A DNA stretch of 64,000 nucleotides from Candidatus Bathyarchaeota archaeon (GTDB taxonomy: Archaea; Thermoproteota; Bathyarchaeia; Bathyarchaeales; Bathycorpusculaceae), in contig JACAEK010000024.1 in the NCBI GenBank assembly GCA_013388895.1, positions 110,977-174,976 on the forward strand, in the 5' to 3' direction. A program made the translations under genes and the position numbers. Under the pieces are notes generated by a model. The model ran no database searches. It was not told the DNA's origin and saw nothing but the letters and a program-made list of their open reading frames with translations. Positions 27,792-36,844 of this stretch are shown piece by piece; the first letter of the stretch is position 1; every line of letters starts with the position of its first letter.

Positions 27792-28583
27792 GTGGCAGAA
27801 GCGAAAAAAGTAGACATGAGCTTTTGGGATCATCTGAGAGAATTAATAAACCGCCTGCGGATCATCATTTATGCACTCATTATCTCCACTATTGTCGTGA
27901 TGGTGGTTCCCGTAAGTTTTGACCTCTCCAGTTTCTTCAGTGCCAACCCATTCTATCTCACGATCACATCTTATGTTATAATAAATTTTCAAGAAAGGTT
28001 TCTTCCGCCTGACGCGCAGCTTTTGCCGCTAAGTCCTACTGCTCCGCTAGAAGTTTACATGTTTATTTCGGTCATTCTTGGGGTAGTTTTGAGTATGCCT
28101 GTTATCTCGTATGAGCTTTACAAGTTTCTTAACCCTGCATTGTATAAGCGCGAGAGAAAAGCAGTTGCCCAATTTGTCGCAGCTTTTGCAGGTCTTTTTA
28201 TATTCGGGTTCGCCCTAGGATACTTTTACATAGTACCTTTAACGATGAGAATGCTTTTTTTGTTCGCAAATCTCTTGCACCTTCCCCCTCTCTATGACTT
28301 TACTGAATTTTTTTCACTAATTGGGTTGAGCCTTTTTCTATGTGGCTTAATATTTACGTTTCCAACGTATATCGTGCTGCTTGTAAAAGTCGGTATTCTA
28401 GAAACCAACCGTTTGACAAAAAATAGAAAATACCTGTACGGGGGTATTCTCATTCTTATTGCATTTCTGGACCCAGACCCGGGGCTCGTGACTGAGGCTT
28501 TAGTGTTTGTACCCGTCATCATTTTGATGGAAGCCAGCATTCTAATAGCGAAACGTATTGAAAAAGCCCGTGAAGCCAATTAA
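27792..28583 (+). CDS. tatC: TatC twin-arginine translocase receptor
   Basis: 263 residues, six membrane helices. TatC signatures: MSFWDHLRELINRLR at the N-terminus, SPTAPLEVYMFISV, and YELYKFLNPALYKRER. GTG start. It reads the twin-arginine signal seen in FdhA. Last gene of the formate dehydrogenase/Tat group. Confidence 0.95.
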   Translation: MAEAKKVDMSFWDHLRELINRLRIIIYALIISTIVVMVVPVSFDLSSFFSANPFYLTITSYVIINFQERFLPPDAQLLPLSPTAPLEVYMFISVILGVVLSMPVISYELYKFLNPALYKRERKAVAQFVAAFAGLFIFGFALGYFYIVPLTMRMLFLFANLLHLPPLYDFTEFFSLIGLSLFLCGLIFTFPTYIVLLVKVGILETNRLTKNRKYLYGGILILIAFLDPDPGLVTEALVFVPVIILMEASILIAKRIEKAREAN

Positions 28584-28626
28584 ACTATAGTGCTAGCTGA
28601 ATTTTGTTAAATGATCACGTTAGAAG

Positions 28627-29520
28627 TTAGATAAGTGCCGCATGAGCAGAACGCGCAATCAGTTCCAAGAGCACTAAAATTATCGTGGCAATCACCAAAA
28701 TAATAGTAAGGAAATTTATGGAAGTTTCAACTCTATGAATAGACCCAAGATTCAGAAGAGACAGAATGCTGTCCAAACCTCTGTCGTAGGAATCCATGAA
28801 CTCAAGATCTTGACTGACGTTATTTATTGAGTCTTCGACAACCAGTTTTGCTTCTTCATTAAGTCGAACGTTAGGTACTATTCCTTCTCTCACGTCGCAC
28901 AGAAGTCCTTTTTCAAGAGACAGAAGCCGATGAAGAGTAGAAACTTGCTTTTTTAACTCGAAAATAGAGTGCAACATTTTTTTCCCTGATTTATGAAGAG
29001 CTTCCTCCTCAAGTTTGTTGATTCTTTCTCGAATAGTCACTAAAGTTTTTGAGTTAAGGGAAACAACTTCACGAAGCAGTCTACTGAGTACGAAAAATAT
29101 GTCTGTCTTCATTCCCTCACTTGCATATTCTTTCAGTGTTCTGAAAATGGCCTTCATAAGCACAGGACAATGCGAACATCCCCAAGTGATGATCATTTTC
29201 TTCTTTATGATAACGAATACAGGATGCATTTCTAGCTCCTTTTCTATATCAACAAATGGCAATGAAAGCAGAGTGTAGTCATAGCGTTTTTCATATCTGG
29301 TATACATGTACAGAAGGTTGTATACTCCTTCTTTAATATCGTTCACAATAGCTTTTTCATTTCCGAGCAACTCTGCTAAAATTTCGGATTCGTTTTCGTC
29401 TGGAATAAGGAAGTCAACCCAAAGCCAATCAGCTTTGCTTCCGAATTTATGTACCTCGCTCAACGAGGCAACATCAATCGCTTGGAGTTCTTTTCCCTCT
29501 AATGCATATGCCCACATCAT
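28627..29520 (-). CDS. CorA-like protein with one membrane helix and no GMN motif
   Basis: About 297 residues. The N-terminal alpha/beta part and long helices (TIRERINKLEEEALH and following) look like CorA metal transporters. The C-terminus has only one hydrophobic helix (FLTIILVIATIILVLLELI) and then stops; the GMN selectivity motif and second helix are absent. It probably is not a normal Mg2+ channel. The ATG at 29520 overlaps the upstream stop as ATGA, with GGAG upstream. Confidence 0.7.
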   Translation of the reverse strand: MMWAYALEGKELQAIDVASLSEVHKFGSKADWLWVDFLIPDENESEILAELLGNEKAIVNDIKEGVYNLLYMYTRYEKRYDYTLLSLPFVDIEKELEMHPVFVIIKKKMIITWGCSHCPVLMKAIFRTLKEYASEGMKTDIFFVLSRLLREVVSLNSKTLVTIRERINKLEEEALHKSGKKMLHSIFELKKQVSTLHRLLSLEKGLLCDVREGIVPNVRLNEEAKLVVEDSINNVSQDLEFMDSYDRGLDSILSLLNLGSIHRVETSINFLTIILVIATIILVLLELIARSAHAALI

Positions 29521-29966
29521 CTGTAATTTCTCCGACTTTTCTCCAGAATGTTCTTTATGTTTTGCACCCACTCCTCAAGCAGTTTCTCATATTTTTTGCG
29601 GAAAACCTCCTTAAGCCTAGGAATTGCGAAAGGCGGCTCGAAGTCCACAGCGTATGTGAACATGGTTCCATTCTCAGTGGGTTCCATGGTCCATGAACCT
29701 TTCCAGGGCCAGCCAGAAGTGCTTTCAAAGACGATTCTCTTTTTTTCTATCCACTCGGTAATTACGAAATCCTTTTCGTAAGGTTTGTCGAAGGCAACCC
29801 CGACTTCGTGAGTTGTGATGCCCTTTCCTCTACGTGGCTTAGAGGTAATTGTCTCCTTTTCAACGTATCCTTTTGCCCATTCTGGAATTCTCTCCAGATT
29901 GGAAATGAGTGCCCAGACTTTTTCTACAGGCACTTTTATGTTAATGTTTTTTTCGATGTGATCCAT
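29517..29966 (-). CDS. SRPBCC (START-like) family protein
   Basis: 149 residues with a polyketide cyclase/SRPBCC pattern: IEKNINIKVPVEKVWALIS, ERIPEWAKG, then beta strands and a C-terminal helix (KKYEKLLEEWVQNIKNI). The fold binds hydrophobic ligands; no ligand can be assigned. Translationally coupled to the CorA-like gene. Confidence 0.85.
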   Translation of the reverse strand: MDHIEKNINIKVPVEKVWALISNLERIPEWAKGYVEKETITSKPRRGKGITTHEVGVAFDKPYEKDFVITEWIEKKRIVFESTSGWPWKGSWTMEPTENGTMFTYAVDFEPPFAIPRLKEVFRKKYEKLLEEWVQNIKNILEKSRRNYR

Positions 29967-30097
29967 TTGTTTGCCTTCATTAGTGTTTTAAACAGTTGTG
30001 TAGATAAGAATTCTTTTTCCTTAAATGCGTATTTGTGGCTCTTGCTAATTTTCATCGTTCCAAAGTATTTGATCTTGCTTTGCCTAACACCCTAAGC

Positions 30098-30274
30098 CTA
30101 AGTCTTGCCATGGATCTCAGTTTTGCGAATGTTAACAGGATAAACCTTACAAGAAAAGCCTAACGTTGTAAAATTTTTCATCAACGCATAGCCAACAGTG
30201 CCCTCTTCGTCACTAGCGCCGACGACGGTTATGCTTTTTGGATTAAAAATCTTGTCAAGATTCAGAGTAACCAA
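30098..30274 (-). pseudogene. N-terminal fragment of an NDP-forming acyl-CoA synthetase
   Basis: The minus strand encodes LDKIFNPKSITVVGASDEEG, then GYALMKNF and KVYPVNIRKTEIHGKT and a stop. This is the CoA-binding N-terminus of the family of the complete gene at 44510-46003 (LDAFFNPRSVAVVGA there). No ATG precedes it (a TTG at 30274 or a run-in from an upstream stop near 30310 are the only options), and homology ends at the stop. I read it as a remnant of a deleted gene. Confidence 0.7.
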
Positions 30275-30292
30275 GCGTGATAACCTTCTCAG

Positions 30293-30597
30293 TTAGGTGA
30301 TGAGAGCGGAAAATAAAATTAAAACTTTACGACTTAAAACTACAACTTTGATCCATCAGATTCCAAACATGTCTCTTTTCAGAAACAGAAAATTTAAATC
30401 ATAATTTCGGATGCAATAGGAAAACACGCAGGTTTTGCTCATACTTATTTTAATATTTTCTTTTCGAAATCTTGCTTTGTGGATAAACTTAGAAGTTTGT
30501 TCCAAAGACCATTGAGAATCATGAACCATCTAATTAGGGATACGAGACATTTTCAAAAGAAAGACAACATCAAGATTCTTGGTTCTCTACTTTCTTT
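30293..30597. other. AT-rich stretch, no gene seen
   Basis: No convincing coding frame, RNA gene or repeat on either strand. It may be further decay of the deleted synthetase locus, but no homology is visible. Confidence 0.5.
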
Positions 30598-30813
30598 TTA
30601 CTTCGTTTCAGAATCATGAGAGTCTTCTAAGATACATACTTTAACCTTATCCGACAAGGTTAAGCATGTTTCTTTTGGTTCTGTCAGACAAAACCTTTCA
30701 CGTATGCCTTTCCACGTTATTTCACCATTAGGAAATTTCAGTTTCACTTCATCTGGAATACTTCTGCAAATTTCCTCTTTGATTTTTCCCAATACGCTTT
30801 TCTCCAATTTCAA
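30598..30813 (-). CDS. Hypothetical small protein
   Basis: 71 residues, not recognised. Mixed charged sequence with three Cys; no membrane helix or known motif. Nearest neighbours are also unknown. Weak support: an ATG and an open frame in a gene-poor region. Confidence 0.35.
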   Translation of the reverse strand: MKLEKSVLGKIKEEICRSIPDEVKLKFPNGEITWKGIRERFCLTEPKETCLTLSDKVKVCILEDSHDSETK

Positions 30814-30875
30814 CTTATCTTCTAAGGTTTAAAAAGATTTTCAAAAATTCTTTTATGGTTCTGTAAATTTATGGT

Positions 30876-31364
30876 TCAACGATAGAACAGTAGTTGTATT
30901 ATAGACTTATAAACGGTTCTTTGTTTCGTGACTACTCTAGTATCAATGACTGTAGGAGCAGAAACCGAATATTCTCCACGAACGTCTTGAAGCCATTGAG
31001 TGTCAAATTGTGTTGAAAAAGTGTATTGCTGTCCGCTTCCGACAAAAGCAGTTGTTGTTTCAATATCGTATAAACCATTTATATCATAAAGTCGATGGGT
31101 TACTGAGAACGTTCCACCGTAAGCATCTGTGTTTCTCAGAACAATTGTTGATGTGTGATACGTTCCTCTAACTAAATCCCATCCTTCTGTAAGTGTTGCT
31201 GAAACAACATCATATGTTGCTAAACGATTATATGGTTCTGTTTCATTGTAAGATTCTTCAACGGGTATCATTGGAATGACCAGAACGACTATTACGACCG
31301 CAATAATGATGATGCCTATGATTAGATTCCGATAACCTTTACCTAGACTCATTGGTTTTACCAA
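30876..31364 (-). CDS. Hypothetical membrane-anchored beta-rich protein
   Basis: 162 residues: a positive N-terminus, one hydrophobic helix (LIIGIIIIAVVIVVLVI, about residues 14-33), then a Thr/Tyr-rich outer part likely to form a beta sandwich (TSTIVLRNTDAYGGTFSVTH), and an end RVVTKQRTVYKSIIQLLF. The last segment is a pattern I have seen as a closing motif in archaeal surface proteins, but no function follows. Confidence 0.65.
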   Translation of the reverse strand: MVKPMSLGKGYRNLIIGIIIIAVVIVVLVIPMIPVEESYNETEPYNRLATYDVVSATLTEGWDLVRGTYHTSTIVLRNTDAYGGTFSVTHRLYDINGLYDIETTTAFVGSGQQYTFSTQFDTQWLQDVRGEYSVSAPTVIDTRVVTKQRTVYKSIIQLLFYR

Positions 31365-31491
31365 ATATCAAAAGAAACAGTTTCTAAACTTAAAACTTGC
31401 GTCTGATACCCTTGTCTAGATATTGTCTGACATACGGAAAACTTATAGCAGAACCGAAGGAATTAATCAGAATTATGAAGAGTGAACCGTA

Positions 31492-31977
31492 ATGAGCGAG
31501 AAAAGATTCCTTCAGAAACGCTTACAGCAACTAATAGCCAGAGAAAACTCTACGCTTGTCTTGTCAACTGTAGCCTCTTCTCTTTCCTTAGCATTGCTTG
31601 TAGGCTTAGTAACTAACAATGTAAACGAGCTTATCAGAAATGCTCTATTCCTTAGCGGTTTGCTCTTCGTATTATTCGGTTACTCTTACAGAGAACTAAC
31701 AATCCACGTTGCAGATTTTGAAGATTCTGAAAAGCTATGCTTACTTCCCAAAGTGAGAGAAAACTGGCGTAAAAAGGAGCTGAGCGAAAAATTCTGTATT
31801 GCCCTTCGTATGTGGCTTGTAAGGTTCTTCCTTCTCATTCCCTTCGTTCCTTATGTTGTCTATGGTTGCGTAACCTATAGTTGGCTTACATTTCCTAAAG
31901 AACTCATGTTTCTCATCGTTGCAATTGTTGCTCTTATGTTCACTTTGTTCGAAATGATGAGAGTATATGACCCCTGA
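31492..31977 (+). CDS. Hypothetical four-helix membrane protein
   Basis: 161 residues. Hydrophobic helices around residues 20-40, 46-65, 108-128 and 134-155 with a charged loop between the pairs (KVRENWRKKELSEKF). Not recognised. It stands alone between divergent genes. Confidence 0.6.
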   Translation: MSEKRFLQKRLQQLIARENSTLVLSTVASSLSLALLVGLVTNNVNELIRNALFLSGLLFVLFGYSYRELTIHVADFEDSEKLCLLPKVRENWRKKELSEKFCIALRMWLVRFFLLIPFVPYVVYGCVTYSWLTFPKELMFLIVAIVALMFTLFEMMRVYDP

Positions 31978-32223
31978 GCAATAGGCTTCTGTGAGACAAA
32001 TTAAAAGTTTAGAGCAATCCTATTAACTGTCTCTCATATAGAGTTCCTAAGAAAAGTCTAGTTCTGAAAATGATGTTGCCTTTAGTAACATGGACTATGT
32101 ATGCAAATTCCACTCACAAGCATATTTGAATCCTAGAGAGTCTATAGAGCTCTATACACACACTCGCACCACAAGTTCAATCTATATATAAGGGAGGGGT
32201 CTAGCCTTCTCACACGCTAGCTC

Positions 32224-33435
32224 TCAAGCCCATGTACTCTTTGAATATTCACCTAAAACATTGCTATACACATCTTTCGTCTGTTGGCTAATTCTGTCCC
32301 AATCATACTTCTCATGCACCTTCTTTAACGCATTATTCCTCAGCCAATCAGCATAACCTCTATCAAGCAAAACCTTCGTTATGCCCCAAGCCAACGACTC
32401 AGGATTATCCGCAAAAACCTTCACACCCGTCACATCATGCTCAACAATCTCAGACAAACCACCCGTATCAGAAACCACAACAGGACTACCAGCAGCCATC
32501 GCCTCTAAGGCTACAATCCCAAAAGGCTCAAACAACGAAGGCACAACAGACACGTCAGCACACTTCTGCAACCGCCGCAAAGTATCATCATCAACAAACC
32601 CAGTAAACAAAACCTTATGCCCCAAACCCAAACCCCTAATCAAACCACTAAGCTGCTCCTTCATATACCCATTACCAACAATCACAAACTTCGCATTCAC
32701 CTTACTCAAAACCTTCGAAACAGCATTCACCAACACATGCACACCCTTCTCATAAACAAGCCTACCAACAAACAACACAATCTTCTCCTCAGGCAAAGCA
32801 AACCTAAGCCTAAAACCACCCAAATCCTCACCCCCAACCCTCGCATAAACATCAGCATTCACACCATTCGGAACCATAACAAGCTTATCACCCGGCAAGC
32901 CAAACGCCCAACGCACATGCCCAACCATATAATCACTACAACAAACAACACGCCAAGCCTCATACGTCATCCAAGCCTCAGTCTCATGAATCATACGCTC
33001 ATAATCAAAATGAATCCCATTCCGCCGCCCAATCTCAGTAGAATGCACCGTAACCAACAAAGGCCTACGAAAAACATGCTTAAGCCCTATTCCAGCATCA
33101 GCCACAAGCCAATCATGAGCATGAAAAACATCCACCCCACCACCTACACTCCTAACAATCGCAGCAGCCTCCTTCTGCATATTCACATTCATCAAATAAA
33201 CCCAACTCGCAAAATCAGGTGAAGGATTCTTATAAGAATCAACACGGAAAACCTCAACACCATCAACAACCTCACGACTAGGCGCACCAGGAAAATCACA
33301 CGTAACCACATAAACCTTAACGCCATTCCGTGCTAAACTACGCGACAAATAATAAACATGCGGCGAAATCCCACCAATAATCCTCGGCGGAAACTCCCAA
33401 CTAAGCATCATAACAGCCAAATCACGGGCACCCAT
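32224..33435 (-). CDS. GT4-family glycosyltransferase
   Basis: 403 residues, both GT-B domains present. N-domain: MLSWEFPPRIIGGISPHVY and VDVFHAHDWL; C-domain: VLFVGRLVYEKGV, then SLFEPFGIVALEAMAAGSPVV with the donor-binding Glu pair. Closest in pattern to archaeal glycogen synthase-like enzymes. Coding strand is strongly G/T-rich at third positions, unlike most of the window. Its ATG overlaps the stop of the preceding half-length gene by one base. Confidence 0.88.
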   Translation of the reverse strand: MGARDLAVMMLSWEFPPRIIGGISPHVYYLSRSLARNGVKVYVVTCDFPGAPSREVVDGVEVFRVDSYKNPSPDFASWVYLMNVNMQKEAAAIVRSVGGGVDVFHAHDWLVADAGIGLKHVFRRPLLVTVHSTEIGRRNGIHFDYERMIHETEAWMTYEAWRVVCCSDYMVGHVRWAFGLPGDKLVMVPNGVNADVYARVGGEDLGGFRLRFALPEEKIVLFVGRLVYEKGVHVLVNAVSKVLSKVNAKFVIVGNGYMKEQLSGLIRGLGLGHKVLFTGFVDDDTLRRLQKCADVSVVPSLFEPFGIVALEAMAAGSPVVVSDTGGLSEIVEHDVTGVKVFADNPESLAWGITKVLLDRGYADWLRNNALKKVHEKYDWDRISQQTKDVYSNVLGEYSKSTWA

Positions 33436-34064
33436 TAAACAACGCCACCTCCTCCCACAAGACTCTGATAAACGCCCAAAACATGCTTAACCCAACCGCC
33501 AGACTTCGGCGAAACCACCACAACCTTCTCCAAAGGCACCTTATACACTCTATAAGCCTCATCACGCATCCAATCAGACTTCACAATCAGCCTCTCCGCT
33601 TCATACATGCCCAACCACTCAATACTCTTAATCGCCATATTAAACGGCGAATTAGCCCCATGAGAACGATGCTCCTCAAGGCTATCAACAGAATAAACAA
33701 ACGGCAAACCAAGCCCCTTCTTCAAAGTCACCGCAGCAGGAATAAAATGCCAATCATGCACATCAATGAGGCTTATCTGCCTACCACTACGGTCATAATA
33801 AATGTTAGCAGCAGCCCTCTCAACCTCCTGATTCAAAGTCAAAACCCACGTCAAAACGCCAATATGCGTCTTAACAGGATTTGTCACTCTGTAAGTGCTA
33901 ATGCCGTCAGCCTCATCATATCCGCCAGTCAAAAAATCATGATAAGTAACCACATACGCCTTAACCTTATTCTTCACAAGCTGCGCAGCAAGCTCTCTCA
34001 CATAGTCTGCAAGGTGTCCGACAACTCTAGGCGGATACTCCCACGAAAAAATTAAGACTTCCAT
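33435..34064 (-). CDS. N-terminal half of a GT4/GT5-like glycosyltransferase
   Basis: About 209 residues matching only the N-terminal Rossmann domain of glycogen synthase-like proteins (MEVLIFSWEYPPRVVGHLADY, DVHDWHFIPAAV). The sequence ends in a Gly/Val tail without any donor-sugar domain. The neighbouring gene is a full-length relative. It could be an inactive regulator or partner subunit, or a truncated gene kept open. Start at 34064 gives the family N-terminus; an in-frame earlier codon overlaps the upstream gene. Confidence 0.8.
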   Translation of the reverse strand: MEVLIFSWEYPPRVVGHLADYVRELAAQLVKNKVKAYVVTYHDFLTGGYDEADGISTYRVTNPVKTHIGVLTWVLTLNQEVERAAANIYYDRSGRQISLIDVHDWHFIPAAVTLKKGLGLPFVYSVDSLEEHRSHGANSPFNMAIKSIEWLGMYEAERLIVKSDWMRDEAYRVYKVPLEKVVVVSPKSGGWVKHVLGVYQSLVGGGGVV

Positions 34065-34072
34065 CAGCGTCA

Positions 34073-34324
34073 CTACGTAAAAAGCGCACAAACTTTAATT
34101 ATTCCACGCCCAGTCACGTAATATCGTTTCTTACCCTCATTATCCGTGAAAACTTCCACAAAACCTTCAGCCTTATAACCGTCCAGAATCTTCTCCACTT
34201 CGTCTAAGTCTGTTTGTAGAATCTGCGCTAGTTCTTCGCTTCTTCTGGCAAGGTCTGGCGCTGTTGCACATAGATTGTGTAATGTTTGCAGAATTTTCTC
34301 TGAAAGAGGTAGCTCTTCCCTCAA
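34073..34324 (-). CDS. Small winged-helix DNA-binding protein
   Basis: 83 residues: helices LSEKILQTLHNL and SEELAQILQTDLDEVEKILDG and a beta wing GFVEVFTDNEGKKRYYVTGRG. Probable local regulator of the carbohydrate genes, being the first gene of this minus-strand run. Target not known. Confidence 0.75.
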   Translation of the reverse strand: MREELPLSEKILQTLHNLCATAPDLARRSEELAQILQTDLDEVEKILDGYKAEGFVEVFTDNEGKKRYYVTGRGIIKVCALFT

Positions 34325-34382
34325 CGTTTTCCACCCTAATATCTTTTATGAAGTCTTATTATAAAAACGTGTAACCATGCTT

Positions 34383-35930
34383 TCAGAAAAACTTAGTTGC
34401 CTCTTGCATTTGAGCACTCAATTCTTCATATCTATTCTTGGCAATTTTGATTAGCGATTTTCTGAGCGCTTCTCTCTTGGATTTTGAAAGTCTTATTTTC
34501 TTGAATTGTTCGGCTAATGGCTTATCATGGAACGAATTTGTTGCCCATTTTTCAAAATCTCCGCGCCTGTTGTGGAATTCTATGGATTTTAAGCTCACTT
34601 TCTGAAGCAGTTTCACAAATCCTTTTAGACTCCATGCCATGGTTCCCGTGAAGTATTTTTCTCCCGCACCAGTGTAGAACAGAAACGGTTCATTTGCGAC
34701 AACAGCCGCAAGTCTCACTCTGTTCTCAAAGTCTAACATTGCAGCTTGTGCGGCTACATAGGCGTCTATGGGAGTGTTAAATGGGCTGAAGTAGGAGTGA
34801 ACTTCGCCTGGTCCGCCTCCTGCAGTAAACATGTAGTAGAGGTGGTCACTTGTTTGGAAATACCTCCACAACTTCAAAAACTCTTTATCGTCTGCTTCTT
34901 TAGCGAGAGGCTCAAGTCTTCTCACATTTGTGTAATAAGCCCACTGCATAGTATTGCCAAGCCAACAGCTGGCATCTCTTTCCAAATCAGCCCACGAAAC
35001 TGTTCCGCCAAGCTCTGGAACGTCAATCTCTTCTCCAGCACTATATTTTTCCGCGACTTCTGAAGGCGTAGCCATGTGCAAATGCCACCACTTCAAAATC
35101 TGCTCAGGCATATGCCTCAAAAAGTCGTGTATACCTGTTTCGGGCCAATGGTGTTCGCCGAAGGTTTCATAGTCAGGGAATATGTTTATGCATTGTCCAG
35201 ACGCTGCCGCAAGCCAGCTTGAGTATTTGTCTGCGGTTAATGGCCATTCGCTCCACCATCTGGCTGAAAATCTGAAACCAATATCATCGGTTAGTTTGTA
35301 ATTTCGCAGTAGGACTTTGATTTTTTCGCAGTTTTTTGCTTTGTAAAGATAGTTGGGTGATTTTCCGTGCAAAATCCGCTCTACGCCTTCTGTGAATATG
35401 CCCTTATATCCTAGGTTTTCAACAGATTTCGCTATTACATTATTGTAGAGTAGTTCAGTGTTTTCGAAAATTTTGGGCGTGTAGCCAAGTAGATCGTGTA
35501 TTGTTTGTTGATGCATTTTTACTTGCTCGATGAATTCTTCTCGTTCAGGGTAAAGACTTGCCAATGAATGATAGTAAGTTTGACCGAGAAATTCCACGCA
35601 TTCAGTCTTTGCAAGCTGCTTAAATGATTCTAGAAGGTCTTGGCTGAACATTTCGCATTGCTCGAGGAAAATGCCGGAAACGCTGAAGGAAACTTTAACT
35701 TGTTTTTTCTCTCCTTTATGCCTATCGATAAGCTCGAGTAATATTTGATTAGATGGAAAATAGCATTTATTGCACGCTCTAATGAAAATTTCTTCATTCA
35801 CTTTGCGGTCAAAATAATAGTCAAACAGTTCTTTTTTTGTTAGGCGCTTGAATGTTTGGTTTTCCCAAAAGAAATTCTTTTTAAGCCGGTGTGGTTGATG
35901 AACTTCGAATACTAGTACCACGTCTGTCAA
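34383..35930 (-). CDS. GH57-family amylase-type glycoside hydrolase
   Basis: 515 residues. GH57 landmarks: VFEVHQPHR at the N-terminus, the nucleophile Glu in FENTELLYNN (about residue 159) and the acid/base Asp in FPDYETFGEHHW (about residue 253). No signal peptide, so it acts inside the cell, likely on stored alpha-glucan. Fits with the nearby GT4 genes in glycogen turnover. Confidence 0.9.
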   Translation of the reverse strand: MTDVVLVFEVHQPHRLKKNFFWENQTFKRLTKKELFDYYFDRKVNEEIFIRACNKCYFPSNQILLELIDRHKGEKKQVKVSFSVSGIFLEQCEMFSQDLLESFKQLAKTECVEFLGQTYYHSLASLYPEREEFIEQVKMHQQTIHDLLGYTPKIFENTELLYNNVIAKSVENLGYKGIFTEGVERILHGKSPNYLYKAKNCEKIKVLLRNYKLTDDIGFRFSARWWSEWPLTADKYSSWLAAASGQCINIFPDYETFGEHHWPETGIHDFLRHMPEQILKWWHLHMATPSEVAEKYSAGEEIDVPELGGTVSWADLERDASCWLGNTMQWAYYTNVRRLEPLAKEADDKEFLKLWRYFQTSDHLYYMFTAGGGPGEVHSYFSPFNTPIDAYVAAQAAMLDFENRVRLAAVVANEPFLFYTGAGEKYFTGTMAWSLKGFVKLLQKVSLKSIEFHNRRGDFEKWATNSFHDKPLAEQFKKIRLSKSKREALRKSLIKIAKNRYEELSAQMQEATKFF

Positions 35931-36086
35931 TTGTTAAGCCTCTGTCTATGTTATGCAGGTGACGAGTTTATTTTAATTTGCTATTAGTGCAATCGAATGC
36001 TACTAGGGATTTATGCTGGATTTGGATTTGAGGTTCATAATGTATTTATCCTTTGCACTCAATCTTTCATTGCAAAGGGTGAATTC

Positions 36087-36782
36087 ATGTCGATTGAGAA
36101 GCTGAAATTAGAAAGCAATCAAGAACTGCAACAAATGATAACTGACAACATGAGCATGGTCGAAAAAGACCTTACGCTGATATGCAACAATGTCCCGATA
36201 AACGACCGAACAACGTTGGATGTTCTGTGCCATGACGGGAACGGACAGCTTGTCATTGCGCAATTGAGCGTAAATGAGGATGATTTAATGCTTTTATATG
36301 GCATACAGAGCTTGGACTATGTTAACAAGTTTAAATCATTTTTGAAGGCAACCTACAACAAGCACAAGATTGATGACAAAGAAAATCCAAGGCTTATTCT
36401 GATAGCACCAAGCTTTTCTGACGCATTGCGACTTGCTGTTGAAAGCATAAAAGGAATACGCATCGACCTCTACGAATGGGAATACTTGAAACTTGGAGAC
36501 CACAAAGGTCTCCGCCTCCAACCCATTTTTGGCTGGAAACAATCAGAGAAGCTGCAAATGTATGAAGAAAAACAGGCAGAAAAAAAGCGTGAACCGAAAC
36601 AGAAAAAGAAAGAACAAGAGCCAGAACCCATGCCCGAACCAGAGCCTTTGACAACTGAGCCAGAACCCCAAGAAGAAGTTCTAGCTTTTCCACCGCCATC
36701 GTCAGAAGAGCCGAAAGAAGAGGAAAAGACATACACTCCAAAAAAGGAAGAGCCCCCTAAAAGAAAGCTAAAGCTGTTCTGA
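36087..36782 (+). CDS. NucS/DUF91-like protein with degenerate nuclease site and Pro/Glu tail
   Basis: About 231 residues from the ATG at 36087 (AAGGGTGA upstream). The core resembles the RecB-like domain of NucS: TLDVLCHDGNGQLVIAQLSV, YVNKFKSF and LILIAPSFSDALRLAVESI. Where NucS has the catalytic ELK triad end, this reads AQLSVNED, so the metal site looks lost. The tail (about residues 165-231) is low-complexity, rich in Pro and Glu. I expect a non-catalytic nucleic-acid or partner-binding role. Confidence 0.6.
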   Translation: MSIEKLKLESNQELQQMITDNMSMVEKDLTLICNNVPINDRTTLDVLCHDGNGQLVIAQLSVNEDDLMLLYGIQSLDYVNKFKSFLKATYNKHKIDDKENPRLILIAPSFSDALRLAVESIKGIRIDLYEWEYLKLGDHKGLRLQPIFGWKQSEKLQMYEEKQAEKKREPKQKKKEQEPEPMPEPEPLTTEPEPQEEVLAFPPPSSEEPKEEEKTYTPKKEEPPKRKLKLF

Positions 36783-36844
36783 GCTCATTACCGTGTTCTT
36801 CTTAAGAACTCTAGTTTCGAAATGTTATTTCCGGATGGTTTAGC

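Noticed and set aside
32381..34055. Long open frames on the plus strand opposite the two glycosyltransferase genes
   Set aside because: Low-complexity Asn/His/Pro/Ile/Leu/Thr-rich translations caused by the A/C-rich strand; the minus-strand genes have clear families.
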